DNA of 30,401 nt from Desulfobacterales bacterium (GTDB lineage Bacteria; Desulfobacterota; Desulfobacteria; Desulfobacterales; UBA5852), in NCBI GenBank assembly GCA_030066455.1, contig JASJBQ010000055.1, positions 1-30,401 of the forward strand, read 5' to 3'. The position numbers and the translations under genes are program-made. Positions 24,867-30,401 of this stretch are shown one piece after another; position 1 is the stretch's first letter, and every line of letters starts with the position of its first letter. The notes under the pieces are model-generated. The model had not been told where the DNA came from. It worked only from the letters and a program-made list of their open reading frames with translations, and made no database searches.

Positions 24867-25187
24867 ATGGCAGAATTTCTCGATTTTACCAAAAAAGCCT
24901 TTTTGACGGGCCTCGGTCTGGCGCTCACAGCCAAGGATGAGGTCGAGGAACTGGCCAAAGATTTTGAAAAGCGGTTTAATATGGGTGAGGAAGAGGGCAA
25001 GAAATTTTTCCAGGACGTCCAGAAACGCTACGAGGAAACCCAGGATAAGCTTGAGGCCCGGGTTGAAAAAAGCGTCAAGGAAATCCTCAAGAAAGCGGAC
25101 ATCGTCACCTCCGACGAACTCAAAGCGCTCAAGAAGGAAATTCGCGAACTCAAGAGCACCATCAGCCAGGGCGCCCAAGAGGATTAG
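24867..25187 (+). CDS. Phasin-like / granule-associated coiled-coil protein
   Basis: A 106-residue acidic and lysine-rich helical protein. The N-terminus (A-E-F-L-D-F-T-K-K-A-F-L-T-G-L-G-L-A) is an amphipathic segment like those of polyhydroxyalkanoate granule-associated proteins. The body (about 25-100) is a near-continuous coiled coil, ending with a heptad-like helix (L-K-A-L-K-K-E-I-R-E-L-K). The start is set by AAGGAG 6 bases before the ATG. Phasins coat storage granules; similar small helical proteins occur in many Deltaproteobacteria without PHA. No PHA synthase is in the window, so the granule role is inferred only from the family look. The ABC1-type kinase gene follows 133 bases downstream. 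Confidence 0.75.
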   Translation: MAEFLDFTKKAFLTGLGLALTAKDEVEELAKDFEKRFNMGEEEGKKFFQDVQKRYEETQDKLEARVEKSVKEILKKADIVTSDELKALKKEIRELKSTISQGAQED

Positions 25188-25197
25188 CCATTAGCCT

Positions 25198-25220
25198 CGG
25201 CGCCCCTTATCCGAGCGCCG
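25198..25220 (+). terminator. Small GC hairpin after the phasin-like gene
   Basis: Perfect 6-base stem CGGCGC/GCGCCG with an 11-base loop, 10 bases after the stop codon. No T-run follows, so termination is uncertain. Confidence 0.25.
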
Positions 25221-25320
25221 CCGCGGTGGCGGGTGGAGCCCTGCCCCCGGCAATGGGTTTCCCGCTGAACGCATCCGCCCGCAAGCGCACCCGATCCGGC
25301 CGGAAGAAAGCCCGCCCACC

Positions 25321-27018
25321 ATGCTGAGCATCCGTAAAATCGGCGTCATCGGACGCACTTACCGCCACCTGACCCGCTACCGCCAGATCCTGGCCGTTTT
25401 TTTCCGTTACGGTTTCGGCGACCTGATCGATCTTCTCAAAATCGACCAGTACATCGAAATCGGGCTGCAGATGATATCGCGCAACCGGCGCGAACGACTC
25501 GAAAAGCTCTCCCGCCCCGAACGGGTGCGCTTGGCGCTGGAAGAACTCGGCCCCACCTACGTCAAGCTGGGCCAGGTTCTCTCGACCCGCCCCGACCTGA
25601 TCCCGGTGGATTTTATCACCGAGCTGGCCAAGCTGCAGGACGAAGTGCCGCCTTTTGATGCCGAGGAAGTAAAGCGCATCGTTGCCGAGGAGCTGGGTGC
25701 CGCTCCGGATAAAATCTTCAGGACCTTCGAACACGATCCGATTGCATCCGCCTCGATCGGCCAGGTGCACCGGGCAACTCTGGCGGATGACGAAAAAGTG
25801 GCCGTCAAAGTGCAGCGTCCCGGCATCAAACGCATCATCGAAGTCGATCTCGAAATCATGCTCCATCTGGCCACCCTGATGGAGAACCACATCGAGGAGA
25901 TCGCTTTTTTTCGCCCCGTCAAAATCGTCGAGGAGTTCGCCAAGACGCTCGAGCGCGAAATCGACTACACCTTCGAGGCCGCCAACATGGAGCGCATGGC
26001 CAACCAGTTTCTGAGCGAACCGTCGGTGTATATCCCCAAGGTCTACCGGGACTTCACCACCGAGCGCGTGCTGACGGCCGAATTCATCGATGGCATCAAG
26101 ATATCCGCCATCGATGCGCTCGAGGAGGCCGGGTTGGACCGCCGCAAGATCACCCTGCGCGGCACCACAATCCTTCTGCGCCAGATTTTCGACTTCGGCT
26201 TCTTCCACGGTGACCCGCATCCGGGCAACCTGTTCGTGCTGCCCGGCGAGGTCATCTGCCTGCTGGACTTCGGTATGGTCGGCACGGTTGCCCGACAGAC
26301 CCGCGAAGATTTCGTCGACCTGGTGGATGCGGTGGTTCACCGCCGGGAAACCCGCACCGCCCAGGTGCTGCTCAAGATCACCCAATGGGACGAGCGGCCG
26401 CCCATGCGCGCCTTCGAGCGGGCCGTGGCCGATTTCATGGGCCAACACCTCTACCGCCCGCTGAAAGAGATCCAGGTGGGCCCGCTGCTCCAGAACCTGC
26501 TTGAAATGGCCGCCGAACATCGTCTCCTCATCCCGCCCGACATCTTTCTGATGATGAAAACCCTCACCGCCGTCGAGGGGGTGGCCCGGGTGCTGGATCC
26601 TGATTTCGATATTTTCAAGACAGCCGCCCCCTTCATCGAGCGGGTCAAGTTGTCACGCTATCAACCCGGGCGCCTGACCGGCGACGCCCTGCGGCTGGGA
26701 ACCGACCTGATCGAATTCACGCAGCAGCTCGCCGACGACATCCTCGACATCAATCGTCTGGTCCGCAGGAACCGGCTGACCGTGCACGTGGAGCTGGAAA
26801 GCCTCAAAACCATGCTCGAAACCCATGACCAGATCAGCAACCGGCTGTCTTTCGCCATCATCATCGCCGGGCTGATGATCGGTTCCTCCATCATCGTTGT
26901 CTCCAACGTGCCACCGCTGTTCTACGGCATTTCCCTGCTCGGTATCATCGTCTTCATCACCGGGGCGGTGATGGGGCTTTGGCTTCTGCTGGCCATCATC
27001 CGCAAGGGACGCCTCTGA
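25321..27018 (+). CDS. ABC1/AarF/UbiB-type atypical protein kinase-like protein
   Basis: A 565-residue member of the ABC1/UbiB family. The diagnostic K-L-G-Q motif is at 82-85 (Y-V-K-L-G-Q-V-L-S-T-R-P-D), the Ala/Ser-rich loop I-A-S-A-S-I-G-Q-V-H at 141-150, the VAVK lysine K163, then H-G-D-P-H-P-G-N and L-D-F-G-M-V-G near 298-322. Two hydrophobic helices at the C-terminus (about 510-560) should anchor it in the membrane. Family members bind ATP and support quinone biosynthesis or membrane lipid homeostasis; in an anaerobe a menaquinone or lipid role is likelier than ubiquinone. GGAAG lies about 14 bases before the ATG, so initiation may be weak. Confidence 0.92.
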   Translation: MLSIRKIGVIGRTYRHLTRYRQILAVFFRYGFGDLIDLLKIDQYIEIGLQMISRNRRERLEKLSRPERVRLALEELGPTYVKLGQVLSTRPDLIPVDFITELAKLQDEVPPFDAEEVKRIVAEELGAAPDKIFRTFEHDPIASASIGQVHRATLADDEKVAVKVQRPGIKRIIEVDLEIMLHLATLMENHIEEIAFFRPVKIVEEFAKTLEREIDYTFEAANMERMANQFLSEPSVYIPKVYRDFTTERVLTAEFIDGIKISAIDALEEAGLDRRKITLRGTTILLRQIFDFGFFHGDPHPGNLFVLPGEVICLLDFGMVGTVARQTREDFVDLVDAVVHRRETRTAQVLLKITQWDERPPMRAFERAVADFMGQHLYRPLKEIQVGPLLQNLLEMAAEHRLLIPPDIFLMMKTLTAVEGVARVLDPDFDIFKTAAPFIERVKLSRYQPGRLTGDALRLGTDLIEFTQQLADDILDINRLVRRNRLTVHVELESLKTMLETHDQISNRLSFAIIIAGLMIGSSIIVVSNVPPLFYGISLLGIIVFITGAVMGLWLLLAIIRKGRL

Positions 27019-27065
27019 GTCACCGCGGCGCCCGCTCCGATATGCCGCCGTGCAAGCCGCAGGAT

Positions 27066-27084
27066 GGCCCCCAGGCATGGGGCC
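27066..27084 (+). terminator. Terminator-like hairpin after the ABC1 gene
   Basis: Perfect 6-base stem GGCCCC/GGGGCC with a 7-base loop, 47 bases after the stop codon at 27018. The following bases are not a T-run. It could separate the kinase-like gene from the regulator downstream. Confidence 0.3.
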
Positions 27085-27112
27085 GCCGTCCGCCAGCAAA
27101 ACAATAATGTCC

Positions 27113-27160
27113 AAAAAGCTTGCTTTTGATTACAAAATTGTTATAAGGATCCAGCTTTTT
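27113..27160 (+). promoter_or_regulatory. Sigma-70 promoter bracketed by an inverted repeat
   Basis: TTGCTT (27120-27125), a 16-base spacer and TATAAG (27142-27147) form a good promoter for the activator gene at 27231. An 8-base perfect inverted repeat, AAAAAGCT (27113-27120) and AGCTTTTT (27153-27160), brackets it, with half-site centres 40 bases apart, about four helical turns. This is compatible with an operator pair but could also be a remnant of a terminator. The region is AT-rich in GC-rich surroundings. Confidence 0.55.
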
Positions 27161-27230
27161 TTGACAGGGCGACCCGCGACCATGCGACCGCACCCGGGTG
27201 GACACGAGCCCGGGAAGGAGTGATTGGCCG

Positions 27231-28754
27231 ATGCGTAAAATTGAAGAAACCACACTGCTCTACGAAATCAGCGAAGCACTGAACGCACACCTAGAACTCA
27301 AAAAATCGCTTTACAAGGTGCTCGACATCCTGTCCGATTCGATGGACATGGCCCGGGGGACGATTACGCTGCTTGACCCGGTGCGCAACGAAATCCGCAT
27401 TGAAGTGGCCCACGGCATCACGCGGCGGGCCATGCAACAGGTGCGTTACAAGCTGGGGGAGGGCATCACCGGACGGGTCATCCAGACGGGCAAGCCGGTC
27501 TCGATTCCCAAAATAAGCGAGGAGCCCCTGTTCCTCAACCGCACCGTCGCCCGTAAAAGCCGAAAGGACCTGGAGTTGTCGTTTATCTGCGTGCCCATCA
27601 AAAAAGGACGCCAGGTCATCGGCGCCCTCAGCGTGGACAAGCCCTACGACCAGAAATATGCGCTCAAGCAGGCCGAAAAACTGTTGAGTGTCGTGGCCAC
27701 CATGGTGGCCCGCCATGTGATCAACCTCGAAACCATCCGGCTCGAAAAGCAGACCCTGAGGGACGAGAACAAACGGCTCTTAAACGAGCTCGAAAACAAA
27801 TACCGCATCACCAACATCGTGGGCAACAGCAACAAGATGCGGGAGGTCTTCCAGATGGTCTCCCAGGTCTGCAAAAGCAACGCCACGGTGCTGGTGCGCG
27901 GCGAAAGCGGCACCGGCAAGGAACTGGTGGCCAACTCGGTCCACTACAACAGCAACCGGGCCCACGCGCCGTTCGTGAAGGTCAACTGCGCCGCGATTCC
28001 GGTCAACCTGATCGAAAGCGAGCTTTTCGGGCACGAAAAAGGCGCTTTCACCGGCGCGATCAAACAGAAGCTGGGCAAGTTCGAACTGGCCAACAAGGGC
28101 ACCCTTTTTCTGGACGAAATCGGCTCGATCGGACTCGACGTACAGGTAAACCTCCTGCGCGTGCTCCAGGAAAAGGAGTTCGAGCGCGTGGGCGGCCAGA
28201 AAACCATTAAAACCGACGTGCGCATCATCGCCGCCACCAACAAAAACCTCGAACAGGCGGTCGAAGAGGGCACATTCCGGGGCGACCTCTACTACCGCCT
28301 GAATGTCTTCCCGATTTATCTGCCGCCCCTCAGGGAGCGTAAAACCGACATCCTGCTGCTGGCGGATCATTTCCTCGAACGCTACGCCAAAGAAAACAAC
28401 AAAGACATCCGCCGTTTCTCGACACCCGCCATCGACATGCTCATGGCCTATCACTGGCCGGGCAATGTCCGCGAACTGGAAAACTGCATCGAACGGGCGG
28501 TTTTGTTGTGCGAGGAAGGGGTCATCCACAGCTACCACCTGCCCCCGACCCTGCAGACCGGGCCCGAATCCGGCACGCTGCCGGCCCTCTCGCTGGAAGA
28601 GGCGGTGGCCAATCTGGAAAGGGAGATGATCATCGACGCCCTGAAGAACACCCGTGGCAACATCACCCAGGCCGCCGATCTGCTCAAGACCACCGTGCGC
28701 AAGTTTGCTTACAAGGCCCAGAAGTTCGGGGTAAACTACAAACACTACCGCTGA
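27231..28754 (+). CDS. GAF-AAA+ sigma-54-dependent transcriptional activator (NifA-like architecture)
   Basis: A 507-residue enhancer-binding protein. A GAF sensor domain (about 20-165) is joined by a coiled-coil linker (168-190) to the AAA+ domain. There, Walker A G-E-S-G-T-G-K-E is at 224-231, the sigma-54 contact loop G-A-F-T-G-A at 271-276, and Walker B T-L-F-L-D-E-I-G near 290-297. [12 protein letters not shown] is also present. The C-terminal Fis-type helix-turn-helix (about 465-507; [12 protein letters not shown]) is intact. There is no receiver, so it senses a ligand through GAF. I chose the ATG at 27231, 10 bases after AAGGAG, over an in-frame upstream codon at 27198. The next gene, uppP, begins 1 base after its stop. 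The target promoters are not evident in the window. Confidence 0.94.
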   Translation: MRKIEETTLLYEISEALNAHLELKKSLYKVLDILSDSMDMARGTITLLDPVRNEIRIEVAHGITRRAMQQVRYKLGEGITGRVIQTGKPVSIPKISEEPLFLNRTVARKSRKDLELSFICVPIKKGRQVIGALSVDKPYDQKYALKQAEKLLSVVATMVARHVINLETIRLEKQTLRDENKRLLNELENKYRITNIVGNSNKMREVFQMVSQVCKSNATVLVRGESGTGKELVANSVHYNSNRAHAPFVKVNCAAIPVNLIESELFGHEKGAFTGAIKQKLGKFELANKGTLFLDEIGSIGLDVQVNLLRVLQEKEFERVGGQKTIKTDVRIIAATNKNLEQAVEEGTFRGDLYYRLNVFPIYLPPLRERKTDILLLADHFLERYAKENNKDIRRFSTPAIDMLMAYHWPGNVRELENCIERAVLLCEEGVIHSYHLPPTLQTGPESGTLPALSLEEAVANLEREMIIDALKNTRGNITQAADLLKTTVRKFAYKAQKFGVNYKHYR

Positions 28755-28755
28755 A

Positions 28756-29595
28756 ATGACCCTCCTCCAGGCCTTCATTCTCGGCATCGTCCAGGGGCTC
28801 ACCGAGTTTCTACCCATCAGCAGTTCGGGTCATCTGGTGATTGGCCAACACCTTTTCGGGCTGCGGCATGCCGACCTGGCCTTTGACGTCAGCGTCCACG
28901 TGGGAACCCTCGGGGCGGTGGTTATTTTTTTTCGACGCGACATTCGCGCCCTTCTGCTGGCCGTCGTCCGCTGGCGGCCATCGGCACCCCAAGCGGCCAT
29001 GCCCGCCGAGAGCCCGGATATCGATGCCCGCCTGGCCCTGCTGATTTTGATCGGCTCGATTCCCACCGCTCTGATCGGGCTTGTTCTGAAACGCTACGAA
29101 GCGACCTTGTTCGCCTCCCCGCTGATCGCCGGCGCCATGCTGGTTGTCACCGGGTGTGTCCTCTACCTGACCCGCCGCCCCCAGATCGCCGCGCAGGTCG
29201 ATCCCGGCTCGACGCGCCCCTTGAACGCCATCCGCATGCGCGACAGCCTGCTGATCGGGATCGTCCAGGGATTCGCCGTCATGCCCGGCATTTCCCGGTC
29301 GGGCACCACCATCGCCGCGGGGTTGTTTGCCGGCCTAGCCCCCCAGGCCGCGGCCCGGTTTTCCTTTCTGCTGTCGGTCCCCGCCGTGGCCGGGGCCGCC
29401 CTGCTGGTCATTATCGATGCGCTGGCCCAGGGGCAGGTGCAACCCGCCCCCTGTCTGGCCGGCGGGCTCACCGCCCTGGTCGTCGGCTACGCCGCGCTGG
29501 CCTTCCTGGTCTACCTCATTGGCAGGGGGAAACTGTTCACCTTTGCCCCCTACTGCTGGATAGCCGGCATCGCCGCCATCGCGGTGGGCTGGTAG
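28756..29595 (+). CDS. uppP: Undecaprenyl-diphosphatase UppP (BacA)
   Basis: A 279-residue integral membrane enzyme that dephosphorylates undecaprenyl diphosphate, recycling the lipid carrier for peptidoglycan and other envelope polymers. The two signature motifs are visible: E17-F-L-P-I-S-S-S-G-H-L near the N-terminus and M-P-G-I-S-R-S-G-T-T at about 176-185. Seven to eight hydrophobic helices follow the normal family pattern, and the length is typical. It begins one base after the stop of the sigma-54 activator, without a clear Shine-Dalgarno of its own, so translation is probably coupled. A high dose gives bacitracin resistance in other bacteria (established for BacA). Confidence 0.97.
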   Translation: MTLLQAFILGIVQGLTEFLPISSSGHLVIGQHLFGLRHADLAFDVSVHVGTLGAVVIFFRRDIRALLLAVVRWRPSAPQAAMPAESPDIDARLALLILIGSIPTALIGLVLKRYEATLFASPLIAGAMLVVTGCVLYLTRRPQIAAQVDPGSTRPLNAIRMRDSLLIGIVQGFAVMPGISRSGTTIAAGLFAGLAPQAAARFSFLLSVPAVAGAALLVIIDALAQGQVQPAPCLAGGLTALVVGYAALAFLVYLIGRGKLFTFAPYCWIAGIAAIAVGW

Positions 29596-29607
29596 GGTCG
29601 GGCTCGA

Positions 29608-30401
29608 ATGCCTTATCACACCGGCCACCCCATGCCGCCGCACGACACCAAGGTTTTCAACGTCCTCTTTTTCTCCATTTTCGCGTCGGTGACCGGCGTG
29701 GGGATCGTCGTGCCGCTGCTGCCGGTCTACGCCCGGGATCTCGGCGGCAGCGGTTTTGCCATCGGCATGCTCTTCGGCAGTTTTTCGATCGCCCGCACGG
29801 TATTCATCCCCTTCTTCGGTCGCGCTTCCGACCGCCGCGGACGCAAACCATTCATTGTCGGCGGCATGCTGGGCTACGCCCTGATCTCGCTGGCCTACGT
29901 GGCGGCGGACAGCGTCCCGACGCTGATTATTTTGCGGTTTTTCCAGGGGTTCGCTTCGGCCATGATGATGCCGGTGCTGCAGGCCTACGTCGGCGACATC
30001 ACCCCCGAAGGCCGGGAGGGCTTTACCATGGGCCATTTCAACCTGGCCACCTTTGCAGGCCTCAGCCTGGGGCCCTTGATGGGCGGCGTCATCAGCGACC
30101 ACTGGGATATCGATGCGGCCTTTGTGATGATGGGCCTGCTGGCGCTCTTTGGCTTTTTGGCCTGCTCTTTGTTGCTGCCACCCACGCGTTTTGAAACGGC
30201 GTTGCGCCGGGGCACGCCGCCCATCGCCTGGCGGCGGCTGGCCCGCGATGCCGGCATCCGCAGCCTCTTCGCCTTTCGCCTGGCCTACACGGCCGGCATC
30301 GGGGTGATCTGGGGATTCTTACCGGTCTACGCTGACCAGCGTTTTCAGCCGGGCGCCGCCGCCATCGGTCTGCTGATCATGACCGGCATTCTGGTAAGCG
30401 G
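29608..30401 (+). CDS. MFS transporter (DHA1-like), 3'-truncated by window edge
   Basis: The frame starting at ATG 29608 stays open to the end of the window (264 residues plus two bases). It encodes hydrophobic helices typical of the major facilitator superfamily: V-F-N-V-L-F-F-S-I-F-A-S-V at the start, the loop motif A as G-R-A-S-D-R-R-G-R-K at residues 71-80, and P-V-L-Q-A-Y-V-G-D-I near 125. The pattern fits the drug-efflux-like DHA1 group; the substrate is unknown. An in-frame ATG at 29632 is an alternative start; neither has a strong ribosome binding site. It starts 12 bases after uppP, so it is likely cotranscribed with uppP and the activator gene. The C-terminal half lies outside the window. 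Confidence 0.88.
   Translation, partial: MPYHTGHPMPPHDTKVFNVLFFSIFASVTGVGIVVPLLPVYARDLGGSGFAIGMLFGSFSIARTVFIPFFGRASDRRGRKPFIVGGMLGYALISLAYVAADSVPTLIILRFFQGFASAMMMPVLQAYVGDITPEGREGFTMGHFNLATFAGLSLGPLMGGVISDHWDIDAAFVMMGLLALFGFLACSLLLPPTRFETALRRGTPPIAWRRLARDAGIRSLFAFRLAYTAGIGVIWGFLPVYADQRFQPGAAAIGLLIMTGILVS

Noticed and set aside
29154..30194. Plus-strand ORF of 346 codons across uppP and the MFS gene.
   Set aside because: Its translation is Arg/Pro/His-rich and non-protein-like. It is a frame shadow of uppP and of the MFS frame starting at 29608, which has proper transmembrane helices.
1..30401. Search by eye for CRISPR arrays, insertion sequences, integrase/attachment sites and prophage genes.
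   Set aside because: No repeated spacer-like pattern, transposase, integrase or phage structural motif was seen in any frame.

Overview
The window looks like a chromosomal segment of a GC-rich anaerobic Desulfobacterota (Desulfobacterales-like, probably sulfate-reducing) bacterium. This is an inference from gene content: a tungsten-type aldehyde:ferredoxin oxidoreductase with a four-cluster ferredoxin, a CooC-type nickel-insertion ATPase, an ASKHA activator of corrinoid proteins (both typical of Wood-Ljungdahl carbon metabolism), a DUF6178 protein, and sCache-type chemoreceptors. No rRNA, tRNA, CRISPR array, insertion sequence or prophage gene was recognised. Nearly all of the sequence is protein coding.

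Layout. 1-3344 (+): the 3' part of an alpha/beta hydrolase, then a long-chain acyl-CoA ligase. 3609-4574 (-): a stand-alone HsdR_N-type PD-(D/E)XK nuclease-like protein. 4851-7022 (-): cheW and a methyl-accepting chemotaxis protein, preceded by a textbook flagellar sigma-28 (FliA) promoter. 7522-9652 (+): a receiver-PATAN-roadblock regulator, a small exported protein, and a 102-residue protein built of three W-L-x-x-F-C-P-x3-C repeats. 9874-12316 (+): aldehyde:ferredoxin oxidoreductase and its polyferredoxin. 12317-12941: the longest gene-poor stretch. 12942-13442 (-): a small exported protein. 13705-16801 (+): an AmpG-like permease and a DUF6178 protein. 16828-18423 (-): an FHA-GAF-cyclase-homology protein with a degenerate active site.

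18476-24364 (-) reads, in order of transcription: cooC; a class II histone-deacetylase-like (AcuC-type) enzyme; a CBS-ACT (AcuB-type) protein; a PrmA-like methyltransferase; a small, possibly frameshifted ORF; a sirtuin; and a RACE-type ASKHA ATPase without its usual ferredoxin domain. The close packing suggests a unit joining protein acylation control to C1/corrinoid enzyme maturation. 24867-27018 (+) holds a phasin-like coiled-coil protein and an ABC1/UbiB-type atypical kinase. 27231-30401 (+) holds a GAF-type sigma-54 activator, coupled directly to uppP, and then an MFS transporter cut by the window end.

The observations I rate most worth checking are the triple-repeat cysteine protein, the degenerate cyclase, the ferredoxin-less RACE in a deacylase cluster, the coupled small ORF with a possible frameshift at 20857-20863, the receiver-PATAN-roadblock fusion next to chemotaxis genes, and the sigma-28 promoter.
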